Notes: generated from the sequence alone by a model not told the origin. Counted from the stretch's first letter, positions 42,504-56,000 are shown. The stretch: 64,000 nucleotides of DNA from Caenorhabditis remanei (GCF_010183535.1 NC_071333.1:19280587-19344586), one strand, 5' to 3'. Numbers and translations: made by a program.

Positions 42504-42962
42504 TATCGAAACTTTGTTTTCTTGAAACGTTACATACAGTTTTGTTATAAGACATAGAGAAAAAAAGAGTACGAAATAAGAAAGTGTGGGTGTTGCAAGA
42601 CTAGGTGTATTGATAAACAACGCGTACATATCTGTATCGGGTATGCATTGGTAAAAAAAAAAGACGGTTTGCTTAGGGTTCCAAATCAATAGAACGTTTG
42701 GGTCTCGCAGCGAAACGCAGCGTAAAGTAGCGCACGCATTTGTCCAAACGGAGGTTGTATCTATGGAGACCATAACTCATCGTAGAACAGAGTTACTGCG
42801 AACCACTTCTTATAATCCTCTGCACGATTGATTTTCTATTGGTTTTCCTCTCGCCATCTACTTTTCGTTCAGATAGTTTTTCTTTCATATTGATATTTCT
42901 AACACATTATTTTACATTACATTATTTTCCATTCCTCTTTCTTACAGGCTCTGCCAGCAAGT
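42504..42962. promoter_or_regulatory. Head-to-head intergenic region, pair 3
   Basis: A 459-bp spacer with one clear copy of the ctcgcagcgaaacgcagcgtaaagtagcgcacgcatttgtcc motif (about 42702-42743). It matches the spacers of pairs 1 and 2 and supports common descent of the three pairs. Confidence 0.5.
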
Positions 42963-43225
42963 ATGGTCCGCAACAGGGCAAATGTTGCTGTAAAACGACA
43001 AGGAGTCAATTCTACGTCCCAGTCAGTGCCCAAGATAAATAAGGTTCGGCAATCTCAACTACCACCGAAAACGGATGAAGTCGAGAATCTGAAAAAAGAA
43101 CTGAAAAAACTTGAAGAAGATCGTTGTAAAATGGGGCAACATCTTGCAAAAGAAGACCGACGATTGAAGAGAGAAACATTCCGCTATGAAAGAGATGCTG
43201 ACCATCACGAAGAGCAACTACAGAT
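42963..43225 (+). pseudogene. Truncated coiled-coil gene, pair 3 plus member
   Basis: The frame starts VRNRANVAVKRQGVNSTSQS and aligns with the plus members of pairs 1 and 2 through the basic region and the first coiled-coil heptads (EVENLKKELKKLEEDRCKMG to DHHEEQLQ). After about codon 88 similarity stops and the sequence becomes the module array of the inverted-duplication arm. The frame runs into that array and ends at 43271. The rest of the coiled coil and the RING exon are missing. It is a 3'-truncated gene and marks a rearrangement breakpoint. Confidence 0.8.
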
Positions 43226-43229
43226 CACC

Positions 43230-45014
43230 TATTTTCCATTTTTCCCTACTACCCTATATACTCATGCATAATATAATTGTTCTAACTGTCCATCTGCGTT
43301 TCCACTTTTTATCACATTTTTCAGCTCCCACCATTTTTTCACATAAATCGATTACTCAACACACACCAAATCTCTGCGCATACACTGCATAGACGCTTGC
43401 TTCCATTTCCTCTCTCTCTCAATGTCGACACTTTTCGTTTGGAATGGTAAAGGTCATTCGAGTTCTCTTCTTGCCATTCTCAAATGTTACGGACTGAGAC
43501 TTGTTCCTTGAATTATTAATTCATGCGTGGTTACTATCATTTCATAGATCTCTGCTACTTCTCTTTTCTCACTCTTTCGATAAAATCGACTACGCTTTTT
43601 TAACAGGCAGCTTTTGCTTTTCTGACAGAGGCTATAAGATTCTGAATTCCCTTTCCATGTGTTTACTTCTCCATTCTCACTTTTTGGTATCAGACTCTGC
43701 TCTTTTAGATTTAGATTTAGATTTAGAGACCATACGATTCTTCTCTATATTGTCCCCTTTCCATTTCAATCCTTTATTTCTCTCCAAAATCAATTTTTTA
43801 ACAGAATTTCATTTCTAAGCTATCTGCTTATTTATCCTCTATCACATCTCTTTGCTACCACTTTTTCCTTTTTTCTCAATGTAGCTGTTTGGTGTAGCTA
43901 TTCGGCACTGATTTTTCTGCTTTCTAGCACCTTTCGCGCTCTTTGTTTATGAATGCAGGGTCAGCAATAGTTACAAACTTGTTCTGTTCGCTGATCTTTC
44001 AAACTCTAAACTGTGCTTCTCATCTTTTTTGTTCTCGAATTTATCACATTAAACTATTACACACTACACCCCAAATCTCTGCGTATCTATCAGATAAGCG
44101 TTTCCTCTCACCTCCTTTCTCTGAATCATGACTCTTTCGATTTGGTGTGGTAGAGGTCATTCAACTCCATTTTCTAAATGACGACAGTTCTCAAAATGCT
44201 GCATTCAAAAGCTCTTTTTAAAATATCATTCTTAATTTCAGACTCTGCATCGTAGTTTCTCTTTATCGGACCTTTTAAATTGTTACACGAGTAGTAGATC
44301 ATCTGTGTCTGTTAGCGAGACAAGCTCTATCTCTGCGTATTTATTACTGTCCCCACTCTGCCACTCCTCGTCTCTCAATGGTGTTGTTTTTCTTTGGTAT
44401 GATAGAGGTCGTTCAATTTCTGTTCTACGAAGTAACATCTGTTCATGATTTTATTATAATATGTCGTTTCCGAAATACATCATAAAGATTTGAAAGTAAA
44501 CTTAGACGCCGGTTTGATTTGTTCGGAGTAAAATATGATTCCTTTTTATCTCCTTCAATGTTGTCTTACAAGTAAAAAGCGACTGCGCTTATAAGCTAGT
44601 CACGGTGCAAATAGTTTATTCTAATCAATGTTCAGTGCTGTCAGCAAAAAACATTATTATTATAGTGATATGCGTAGAGTTCAAAATTTGAAAGAAACGT
44701 CTCCTTATGGATGGTGACAATGTTATGGTTGGAGAGGCTACGCGAGAAGGGATTAGAGAAAAAATGATCAGAGAAAGGAATAATATGTTTAAACAGAAAA
44801 AAAGCTTGCGTACTTTCACTCTTTTGCTGGTATTTTCTGATTTCTCAATATATTCTTGTGAATTTCATTGTAGTTAGAGTCCATATGTTATCAATCGGTT
44901 TTTTGTAACTGTTTTTGTTTTTTTCCTCATCGAAATGATCAATTTCTCATAATGTCTTTTTATCTTTAACATTTGTTTTACAATGAACTCAACAGAAAAT
45001 TGGATCCGAGAAAG
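43230..45014 (+). repeat. Upstream array of a recurring module (arm 2 of the inverted duplication)
   Basis: The region contains the same two-box module as 27483-30225 in opposite orientation. Clear copies lie at about 43375-43470 (ctctgcgcatac ... ggaatggtaaaggtcattcg), 44075-44170 (ctctgcgtatc ... ggtgtggtagaggtcattca) and 44330-44425 (ctctgcgtatt ... ggtatgatagaggtcgttca). Fewer copies than in arm 1 are recognisable. The remainder is pyrimidine-rich and noncoding. It leads directly into the start of the paralogous gene. Confidence 0.65.
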
Positions 45015-46492
45015 ATGAATCCCAGAGAGAATGGAACACTGGAAAGCCAAAATTTTGGCAGTTCATTGTCCATCTATCCAAATTGGACGGAGATGTATTG
45101 GGTGGATATGCTTGCCGCGTGTTCAGCCTCGTCTCAAGCTGTCACCACGTTTCCGAGAGGGGCTGTTGCAGAGCCGGAAAAGAAATCACCACTTGCGGAG
45201 AAACCAGTGGACACCATCTCCAGCGCTCCCACCTCAAGTTTGTCACCGCACATGGAGGACTGGATGAGTCATCCAATCATCCAAGAATTCATCAAGAACT
45301 ATCCACTCTTTGAGGTGAGTATTTTTACTAGAGTGATTAGACCTTCACATTAGTTTTCAATAACCGATTTTCACATGCACATTCCAGAAGCTTGAGGCAG
45401 CGCTCAATACATCTTCTTCTTCTTCAAACAGCTCACTTGATGTCTCTACTGCTCATAATCTGAGTTTCAACATGACGCCACAACCAAATCCGCTTCAATT
45501 CGAAAAGGTACGTTTTCCTAAAGCCTAAAAATTTATCCAATAATGGAAAAACAAATGAGTTTTGCCTGGTTGTAGAAGATTCTGACCTGCACAATGACTT
45601 GAATTAGTCAAATTTTTAATTTTTAATACATTACAGACAATCAAACCAGAGATCTCTGCTGAAAGATCACCAATTCCTCACGGTTTCAAGGTTAACCCAA
45701 CTTCCAGCACAACCCCGGGAACTGAATACCAAGATTCCGGATCTCTGAGCACAATGGAGCTCTTTAAGGCGATAAATGCACAACGTCAAATGGTACGTGA
45801 CTTCGAAATGAGCACTAACTTTTTTGATATAGTATTCTTCCTATTAAAACCCAAGTTCACACAGATTTTGAGTGTCAATATAAATCTAGGCTTTCAACTT
45901 TAGAAAAATGCCTTTAAAAAATATTTAGAACAATTTGAACATAGTTTTTGATGAAGTGTGCTCAATTTCTCAAACAAAATTTAAATTCGATTTTATTATT
46001 AGTTTGTAGCATGAACCTTTTCGCAAATCCTGATTTCCGGAGAAAAACTGTAAAAATTATCAATTATCTTCCTAATGCATTTTAATAACCTAATGGCGTT
46101 TAATTGCAGGCGTTCAATTTGCCCATTTTCGTTCCAAACTTCGCCATGTATTCGTACCCATCGGCTCCACTTTCTACGTCTTCAATCTCTGTTATGAAAA
46201 AAGAAAAAAAGAAGAAATGGGACAAAAACTCGGAAGAGTACAAGGAACACAGAAGCGAACTTTTGAGGAGAAATCGTCAAAAAAGAGCAGAAAAAGAGAA
46301 GAAGCTGACGGTTCAGGAGATAGTGGAGAAAACCAAAGGGACAGCAAAATCAGACGAAGGTTTATTTTTTCGAATACTATAGATTGCTATAATTCATTTT
46401 CAGAAATCTTCATGGAATTCTGTTCCCGGTTCTTCCCCCTAAAGCCAGAGGAATCTGCTCCTTGTAGTGATACCAAATCTTCTGGAATTTGA
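45015..46492 (+). CDS. Paralog of the repeat-exon gene, single-unit form (304 aa)
   Basis: Five plus-strand exons (45015-45314, 45388-45507, 45637-45792, 46110-46359, 46404-46492) give 304 residues. Exon 1 (NWTEMYWVDMLAACSASSQA, then DWMSHPIIQEFIKNYPLFE) and exon 3 (IPHGFKVNPTSSTTPGTEYQ) match the gene at 19893-27482, which carries the exon 3 unit several times. Exon 2 is a Ser/Asn-rich linker. Exon 4 has a hydrophobic/Tyr segment and a strongly basic helix (KKEKKKKWDKNSEEYKEHRS to RRNRQKRAEKEKKLTVQEIV), which may bind nucleic acid and distantly recalls a bZIP basic region without a clear leucine zipper. Exon 5 is a short acidic/Cys-containing tail. An in-frame upstream extension to 44973 lacks an ATG, so the start at 45015 is used. 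Function unknown. Confidence 0.8.
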
Positions 46493-47050
46493 AAGCAAAC
46501 TTGAAAAGCAGGACCCTCTATCATAATTACATTATTTTTTTCGATTGTCCTCATCTACGAATCACACTTTATGTATTTCTTCACATATCTCTTATTTCTA
46601 TCTCACTGTGCTTCTTCTATTCCGCTGTGCCTTAATTGCTTTATGCTCTGATCTTTTGAATTACTTATTCTCCCAATAGTTTAATCATTCCAAGAGCCCT
46701 ACAACCACTTTTAAATTCCAATTTCACAAGATGCGCCTCGTTTCAATTCTCAGTACAAGAAGTCCTAAGAAAAGAGTTCCCAATTACTCCAGTCCTATTT
46801 TCATCATGGTCTTTTCTGAAGATATTTTATTTCTCCAGAATAAAATTTTTTTTGAAAAATTCCCGAATTTCAAGTCCCTACCTTTGTCATTAGACAATGA
46901 AAGATAAGAAAATGTATTCATATCTTTATTTTATTGCGAATAAACCTGAAAGCTAAGTAGGACAGGTTTACTACACGGTACAGTCAAACCCAAGAGATGT
47001 CTCAGAGGGGCGGCACAGTCCTTATTCTTTTATTCTCTCATTGCTGTTGC
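46493..47050. other. 3' flank before the satellite
   Basis: AT-rich noncoding DNA with AATAAA-like signals near 46840 and 46939. No gene is seen. The satellite begins abruptly at 47051. Confidence 0.4.
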
Positions 47051-50000
47051 CTATTGAGGTGAGAGAAAGAAAATGATGAGAAAAAGGGAGAAAAATAAAA
47101 GAGTTGTTCTCGATCACCTCCTATTGAGGTGAGAGAAAGAAAATGATGAGAAAAAGGGAGAAAAATAAAAGAGTTGTTCTCGATCACCTCCTATTGAGGC
47201 GAGAGAAAGAAAATGATGAGAAAAATGGAGAAAAATAAAAGAGTTGTTCTCGATCACCTCCTATTGAGGTGAGAGAAAGAAAATGATGAGAAAAAGAGAT
47301 AAAAATAAAAGAGTTGTTCTCGATCACCTCCTATTGAGGTGAGAGAAAGAAAATGATGAGAAAAAGGGAGAAAAATAAAAGAGTTGTTCTCGATCACCTC
47401 CTATTGAGGTGAGAGAAAGAAAATGATGAGAAAAAGAGATAAAATAAAAGAGTTGTTCTCGATCACCTCCTATTGAGGTGAGAGAAAGAAAATGATGAGA
47501 AAAAGGGAGAAAAATAAAAGAGTTGTTCTCGATCACCTCCTATTGAGGTGAGAGAAAGAAAATGATGAGAAAAAGGGAGAAAAATAAAAGAGTTGTTCTC
47601 GATCACCTCCTATTGAGGTGAGAGAAAGAAAATGATGAGAAAAAGGGAGAAAAATAAAAGAGTTGTTCTCGATCACCTCCTATTGAGGTGAGAGAAAGAA
47701 AATGATGAGAAAAAGGGAGAAAAATAAAAGAGTTGTTCTCGATCACCTCCTATTGAGGTGAGAGAAAGAAAATGATGAGAAAAAGGGAGAAAAATAAAAG
47801 AGTTGTTCTCGATCACCTCCTATTGAGGCGAGAGAAAGAAAATGATGAGAAAAATGGAGAAAAATAAAAGAGTTGTTCTCGATCACCTCCTATTGAGGTG
47901 AGAGAAAGAAAATGATGAGAAAAAGAGATAAAAATAAAAGAGTTGTTCTCGATCACCTCCTATTGAGGTGAGAGAAAGAAAATGATGAGAAAAAGGGAGA
48001 AAAATAAAAGAGTTGTTCTCGATCACCTCCTATTGAGGTGAGAGAAAGAAAATGATGAGAAAAAGGGAGAAAAATAAAAGAGTTGTTCTCGATCACCTCC
48101 TATTGAGGTGAGAGAAAGAAAATGATGAGAAAAAGAGATAAAAATAAAAGAGTTGTTCTCGATCACCTCCTATTGAGGTGAGAGAAAGAAAATGATGAGA
48201 AAAAGGGAGAAAAATAAAAGAGTTGTTCTCGATCACCTCCTATTGAGGTGAGAGAAAGAAAATGATGAGAAAAAGGGAGAAAAATAAAAGAGTTGTTCTC
48301 GATCACCTCCTATTGAGGTGAGAGAAAGAAAATGATGAGAAAAAGGGAGAAAAATAAAAGAGTTGTTCTCGATCACCTCCTATTGAGGTGAGAGAAAGAA
48401 AATGATGAGAAAAAGGGAGAAAAATAAAAGAGTTGTTCTCGATCACCTCCTATTGAGGTGAGAGAAAGAAAATGATGAGAAAAAGGGAGAAAAATAAAAG
48501 AGTTGTTCTCGATCACCTCCTATTGAGGTGAGAGAAAGAAAATGATGAGAAAAATGGAGAAAAATAAAAGAGTTGTTCTCGATCACCTCCTATTGAGGTG
48601 AGAGAAAGAAAATGATGAGAAAAAGAGATAAAAATAAAAGAGTTGTTCTCGATCACCTCCTATTGAGGTGAGAGAAAGAAAATGATGAGAAAAAGGGAGA
48701 AAAATAAAAGAGTTGTTCTCGATCACCTCCTATTGAGGTGAGAGAAAGAAAATGATGAGAAAAAGGGAGAAAAATAAAAGAGTTGTTCTCGATCACCTCC
48801 TATTGAGGTGAGAGAAAGAAAATGATGAGAAAAAGGGAGAAAAATAAAAGAGTTGTTCTCGATCACCTCCTATTGAGGCGAGAGAAAGAAAATGATGAGA
48901 AAAATGGAGAAAAATAAAAGAGTTGTTCTCGATCACCTCCTATTGAGGTGAGAGAAAGAAAATGATGAGAAAAAGAGATAAAAATAAAAGAGTTGTTCTC
49001 GATCACCTCCTATTGAGGTGAGAGAAAGAAAATGATGAGAAAAAGGGAGAAAAATAAAAGAGTTGTTCTCGATCACCTCCTATTGAGGTGAGAGAAAGAA
49101 AATGATGAGAAAAAGAGATAAAAATAAAAGAGTTGTTCTCGATCACCTCCTATTGAGGTGAGAGAAAGAAAATGATGAGAAAAAGGGAGAAAAATAAAAG
49201 AGTTGTTCTCGATCACCTCCTATTGAGGTGAGAGAAAGAAAATGATGAGAAAAAGGGAGAAAAATAAAAGAGTTGTTCTCGATCACCTCCTATTGAGGTG
49301 AGAGAAAGAAAATGATGAGAAAAAGGGAGAAAAATAAAAGAGTTGTTCTCGATCACCTCCTATTGAGGTGAGAGAAAGAAAATGATGAGAAAAAGGGAGA
49401 AAAATAAAAGAGTTGTTCTCGATCACCTCCTATTGAGGTGAGAGAAAGAAAATGATGAGAAAAAGGGAGAAAAATAAAAGAGTTGTTCTCGATCACCTCC
49501 TATTGAGGTGAGAGAAAGAAAATGATGAGAAAAAGAGATAAAAATAAAAGAGTTGTTCTCGATCACCTCCTATTGAGGTGAGAGAAAAAAATGATGAGAA
49601 AAAGGGAGAAAAATAAAAGAGTTGTTCTCGATCACCTCCTATTGAGGTGAGAGAAAGAAAATGATGAGAAAAATGGAGAAAAATAAAAGAGTTGTTCTCG
49701 ATCACCTCCTATTGAGGTGAGAGAAAGAAAATGATGAGAAAAATGGAGAAAAATAAAAGAGTTGTTCTCGATCACCTCCTATTGAGGTGAGAGAAAGAAA
49801 ATGATGAGAAAAATGGAGAAAAATAAAAGAGTTGTTCTCGATCACCTCCTATTGAGGTGAGAGAAAAAAATGATGAGAAAATGGAGAAAAATAAAAGAGT
49901 TGTTCTCGATCACCTCCTATTGAGGTGAGAGAAAGAAAATGATGAGAAAAATGGAGAAAAATAAAAGAGTTGTTCTCGATCACCTCCTATTGAGGTGAGA

Positions 50001-53000
50001 GAAAGAAAATGATGAGAAAAAGGGAGAAAAATAAAAGAGTTGTTCTCGATCACCTCCTATTGAGGTGAGAGAAAGAAAATGATGAGAAAAAGGGAGAAAA
50101 ATAAAAGAGTTGTTCTCGATCACCTCCTATTGAGGTGAGAGAAAGAAAATGATGAGAAAAAGGGAGAAAAATAAAAGAGTTGTTCTCGATCACCTCCTAT
50201 TGAGGTGAGAGAAAGAAAATGATGAGAAAAAGGGAGAAAAATAAAAGAGTTGTTCTCGATCACCTCCTATTGAGGTGAGAGAAAGAAAATGATGAGAAAA
50301 AGGGAGAAAAATAAAAGAGTTGTTCTCGATCACCTCCTATTGAGGTGAGAGAAAGAAAATGATGAGAAAAAGGGAGAAAAATAAAAGAGTTGTTCTCGAT
50401 CACCTCCTATTGAGGTGAGAGAAAGAAAATGATGAGAAAAATGGAGAAAAATAAAAGAGTTGTTCTCGATCACCTCCTATTGAGGTGAGAGAAAGAAAAT
50501 GATGAGAAAAAGGGAGAAAAATAAAAGAGTTGTTCTCGATCACCTCCTATTGAGGTGAGAGAAAGAAAATGATGAGAAAAAGGGAGAAAAATAAAAGAGT
50601 TGTTCTCGATCACCTCCTATTGAGGTGAGAGAAAGAAAATGATGAGAAAAAGGGAGAAAAATAAAAGAGTTGTTCTCGATCACCTCCTATTGAGGCGAGA
50701 GAAAGAAAATGATGAGAAAAATGGAGAAAAATAAAAGAGTTGTTCTCGATCACCTCCTATTGAGGTGAGAGAAAGAAAATGATGAGAAAAAGAGATAAAA
50801 ATAAAGAGTTGTTCTCGATCACCTCCTATTGAGGTGAGAGAAAGAAAATGATGAGAAAAAGGGAGAAAAATAAAAGAGTTGTTCTCGATCACCTCCTATT
50901 GAGGTGAGAGAAAGAAAATGATGAGAAAAAGAGATAAAAATAAAAGAGTTGTTCTCGATCACCTCCTATTGAGGTGAGAGAAAGAAAATGATGAGAAAAA
51001 GGGAGAAAAATAAAAGAGTTGTTCTCGATCACCTCCTATTGAGGTGAGAGAAAGAAAATGATGAGAAAAAGGGAGAAAAATAAAAGAGTTGTTCTCGATC
51101 ACCTCCTATTGAGGTGAGAGAAAGAAAATGATGAGAAAAAGGGAGAAAAATAAAAGAGTTGTTCTCGATCACCTCCTATTGAGGTGAGAGAAAGAAAATG
51201 ATGAGAAAAAGGGAGAAAAATAAAAGAGTTGTTCTCGATCACCTCCTATTGAGGTGAGAGAAAGAAAATGATGAGAAAAAGGGAGAAAAATAAAAGAGTT
51301 GTTCTCGATCACCTCCTATTGAGGTGAGAGAAAGAAAATGATGAGAAAAAGAGATAAAAATAAAAGAGTTGTTCTCGATCACCTCCTATTGAGGTGAGAG
51401 AAAAAAATGATGAGAAAAAGGGAGAAAAATAAAAGAGTTGTTCTCGATCACCTCCTATTGAGGTGAGAGAAAGAAAATGATGAGAAAAATGGAGAAAAAT
51501 AAAAGAGTTGTTCTCGATCACCTCCTATTGAGGTGAGAGAAAGAAAATGATGAGAAAAATGGAGAAAAATAAAGAGTTGTTCTCGATCACCTCCTATTGA
51601 GGTGAGAGAAAGAAAATGATGAGAAAAATGGAGAAAAATAAAAGAGTTGTTCTCGATCACCTCCTATTGAGGTGAGAGAAAAAAATGATGAGAAAAATGG
51701 AGAAAAATAAAGAGTTGTTCTCGATCACCTCCTATTGAGGTGAGAGAAAGAAAATGATGAGAAAAATGGAGAAAAATAAAAGAGTTGTTCTCGATCACCT
51801 CCTATTGAGGTGAGAGAAAGAAAATGATGAGAAAAAGGGAGAAAAATAAAGAGTTGTTCTCGATCACCTCCTATTGAGGTGAGAGAAAGAAAATGATGAG
51901 AAAAAGGGAGAAAAATAAAAGAGTTGTTCTCGATCACCTCCTATTGAGGTGAGAGAAAGAAAATGATGAGAAAAAGGGAGAAAAATAAAAGAGTTGTTCT
52001 CGATCACCTCCTATTGAGGTGAGAGAAAGAAAATGATGAGAAAAAGGGAGAAAAATAAAAGAGTTGTTCTCGATCACCTCCTATTGAGGTGAGAGAAAGA
52101 AAATGATGAGAAAAAAGGGAGAAAAATAAAAGAGTTGTTCTCGATCACCTCCTATTGAGGTGAGAGAAAGAAAATGATGAGAAAAAGGGAGAAAAATAAA
52201 AGAGTTGTTCTCGATCACCTCCTATTGAGGTGAGAGAAAGAAAATGATGAGAAAAATGGAGAAAAATAAAAGAGTTGTTCTCGATCACCTCCTATTGAGG
52301 TGAGAGAAAAAAATGATGAGAAAAAGGGAGAAAAATAAAAGAGTTGTTCTCGATCACCTCCTATTGAGGTGAGAGAAAGAAAATGATGAGAAAATGGAGA
52401 AAAATAAAAGAGTTGTTCTCGATCACCTCCTATTGAGGTGAGAGAAAGAAAATGATGAGAAAAAGGGAGAAAAATAAAAGAGTTGTTCTCGATCACCTCC
52501 TATTGAGGTGAGAGAAAGAAAATGATGAGAAAAAGAGATAAAAATAAAAGAGTTGTTCTCGATCACCTCCTATTGAGGTGAGAGAAAAAAATGATGAGAA
52601 AAAGGGAGAAAAATAAAAGAGTTGTTCTCGATCACCTCCTATTGAGGTGAGAGAAAGAAAATGATGAGAAAAAGAGATAAAAATAAAAGAGTTGTTCTCG
52701 ATCACCTCCTATTGAGGTGAGAGAAAAAAATGATGAGAAAAAGGGAGAAAAATAAAAGAGTTGTTCTCGATCGCCTCCTATTGAGGTGAGAGAAAGAAAA
52801 TGATAAGAAAAATGGAGAAAAATAAAAGAGTTGTTCTCGATCACCTCCTATTGAGGTGAGAGAAAGAAAATGATAAGAAAAAGGGAGAAAAATAAAAGAG
52901 TTGTTCTCGATCACCTCCTATTGAGGTGAGAGAAAGAAAATGATAAGAAAAAGGGAGAAAAATAAAAGAGTTGTTCTCGATCACCTCCTATTGAGGTGAG

Positions 53001-56000
53001 AGAAAGAAAATGATAAGAAAAAGGGAGAAAAATAAAAGAGTTGTTCTCGATCACCTCCTATTGAGGTGAGAGAAAGAAAATGATAAGAAAAAGGGAGAAA
53101 AATAAAAGAGTTGTTCTCGATCACCTCCTATTGAGGTGAGAGAAAGAAAATGATAAGAAAAAGGGAGAAAAATAAAAGAGTTGTTCTCGATCACCTCCTA
53201 TTGAGGTGAGAGAAAGAAAATGATAAGAAAAAGGGAGAAAAATAAAAGAGTTGTTCTCGATCACCTCCTATTGAGGTGAGAGAAAGAAAATGATAAGAAA
53301 AAGGGAGAAAAATAAAAGAGTTGTTCTCGATCGCCTCCTATTGAGGTGAGAGAAAGAAAATGATGAGAAAAAGGGAGAAAATAAAAGAGTTGTTCTCGAT
53401 CACCTCCTATTGAGGTGAGAGAAAGAAAATGATGAGAAAAAGGGAGAAAAATAAAAGAGTTGTTCTCGATCACCTCCTATTGAGGTGAGAGAAAGAAAAT
53501 GATGAGAAAAAGGGAGAAAAATAAAAGAGTTGTTCTCGATCACCTCCTATTGAGGTGAGAGAAAGAAAATGATGAGAAAAAGAGATAAAATAAAAGAGTT
53601 GTTCTCGATCACCTCCTATTGAGGTGAGAGAAAGAAAATGATGAGAAAAAGGGAGAAAAATAAAGAGTTGTTCTCGATCAACCTCCTATTGAGGTGAGAG
53701 AAAGAAAATGATGAGAAAAGAGATAAAATAAAAGAGTTGTTCTCGATCACCTCCTATTGAGGTGAGAGAAAGAAAATGATAAGAAAAAGGGAGAAAAATA
53801 AAAGAGTTGTTCTCGATCACCTCCTATTGAGGTGAGAGAAAGAAAATGATGAGAAAAAGAGATAAAAATAAAAGAGTTTGTTCTCGATCACCTCCTATTG
53901 AGGTGAGAGAAAGAAAATGATAGAAAAAGGGAGAAAAATAAAAGAGTTGTTCTCGATCACCTCCTATTGAGGTGAGAGAAAGAAAATGATGAGAAAAAGG
54001 GAGAAAAATAAAAGAGTTGTTCTCGATCACCTCCTATTGAGGTGAGAGAAAGAAAATGATGAGAAAAAAGAAGATAAAAATAAAAGAGTTGTTCTCGATC
54101 ACCTCCTATTGAGGTGAGAGAAGAAAATGATGAGAAAAAGGGAGAAAATAAAAGAGTTGTTCTCGATCACCTCCTATTGAGGTGAGAGAAAGAAAATGAT
54201 GAGAAAAAGGGAGAAAAATAAAAGAGTTGTTCTCGATCACCTCCTATTGAGGTGAGAGAAGAAAATGATGAGAAAAAGGGAGAAAAATAAAAGAGTTGTT
54301 CTCGATCACCTCCTATTGAGGTGAGAGAAAGAAAATGATGAGAAAAAGAGATAAAAATAAAAGAGTTGTTCTCGATCACCTCCTATTGAGGTGAGAGAAA
54401 GAAAATGATGAGAAAAAGGGAGAAAAATAAAAGAGTTGTTCTCGATCACCTCCTATTGAGGTGAGAGAAAGAAAATGATGAGAAAAAGAGATAAAAATAA
54501 AAGAGTTGTTCTCGATCACCTCCTATTGAGGTGAGAGAAAGAAAATGATGAGAAAAAGGGAGAAAAAATAAAAGAGTTGTTCTCGATCACCTCCTATTGA
54601 GGTGAGAGAAAGAAAATGATAAGAAAAAGGGAGAAAATAAAAGAGTTGTTCTCGATCACCTCCTATTGAGGTGAGAGAAAGAAAATGATAAGAAAAAGGG
54701 AGAAAAATAAAAGAGTTGTTCTCGATCACCTCCTATTGAGGTGAGAGAAAGAAAATGATGAGAAAAAGGGAGAAAAATAAAAGAGTGTTCTCGATCACCT
54801 CCTATTGAGGTGAGAGAAAGAAAATGATGAGAAAAAGGAGAAAAATAAAAGAGTTGTTCTCGATCACCTCCTATTGAGGTGAGAGAAAGAAAATGATGAG
54901 AAAAAGGGAGAAAAATAAAAGAGTTGTTCTCGATCACCTCCTATTGAGGTGAGAGAAAGAAAATGATGAGAAAAAGGGAGAAAAATAAAAGAGTTGTTCT
55001 CGATCACCTCCTATTGAGGTGAGAGAAAGAAAATGATGAGAAAAAGAGATAAAAATAAAAGAGTTGTTCTCGATCACCTCCTATTGAGGTGAGAGAAAGA
55101 AAATGATGAGAAAAAGGAGATAAAATAAAGAGTTGTTCTCGATCACCTCCTATTGAGGTGAGAGAAAGAAAATGATGAGAAAAAGAGATAAAATAAAAGA
55201 GTTGTTCTCGATCACCTCCTATTGAGGTGAGAGAAAGAAAATGATAAGAAAAAGGGAGAAAAATAAAAGAGTTGTTCTCGATCACCTCCTATTGAGGTGA
55301 GAGAAAGAAATGATAGAAAAAGGGAGAAAAATAAAAGAGTTGTTCTCGATCGCCTCCTATTGAGGTGAGAGAAAAAATGATGAGAAAAAGGAGAAAAATA
55401 AAAGAGTGTTCTCGATCACCTCCTATTGAGGTGAGAGAAAGAAAATGATGAGAAAAAGGAGAAAATAAAAGAGTTTTCTCGATCACCTCCTATTGAGTGA
55501 GAGAAAGAAAATGATGAGAAAAAGGGAGAAAAATAAAGAGTTGTTTCTCGATCACCTCCTATTGAGGTGAGAGAAGAAAATGATGAGAAAAGAGATAAAA
55601 TAAAAGTTGTTCTCGATCACCTCCTATTGAGGTGAGAGAAAGAAAATGATGAGAAAAAGGGAGAAAAATAAAAAGAGTTGTTCTCGATCACCTCCTATTG
55701 AGGTGAGAGAAAGAAAATGATGAGAAAAGAGATAAAAATAAAGAGTTGTTCTCGATCACCTCCTATTGAGGTGGAGAAAGAAATGATAAGAAAAAGGGAG
55801 AAAATAAAAGAGTTGTTCTCGATCACCTCCTATTGAGGTGAGAGAAAGAAAATGATAAGAAAAATGGAGAAAAATAAAAGAGTTGTTCTCGATCACCTCC
55901 TATTGAGGTGAGAGAAAGAAAATGATGAGCAAAAAGAGATAAAAATAAAAGAGTTGTTCTCGATCAACCTCCTATTGAGGGTGAGAGAAAGAAAATGATG

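Noticed and set aside
43501..44131. Several plus-strand 60-105 codon frames rich in Phe/Leu/Ser
   Set aside because: They come from pyrimidine-rich module-array DNA and share no frame with arm 1.
46110..46359. Calling the basic exon a definite bZIP transcription factor domain
   Set aside because: The basic stretch resembles one, but the N-x7-R signature is not met in this copy and no leucine heptads follow.
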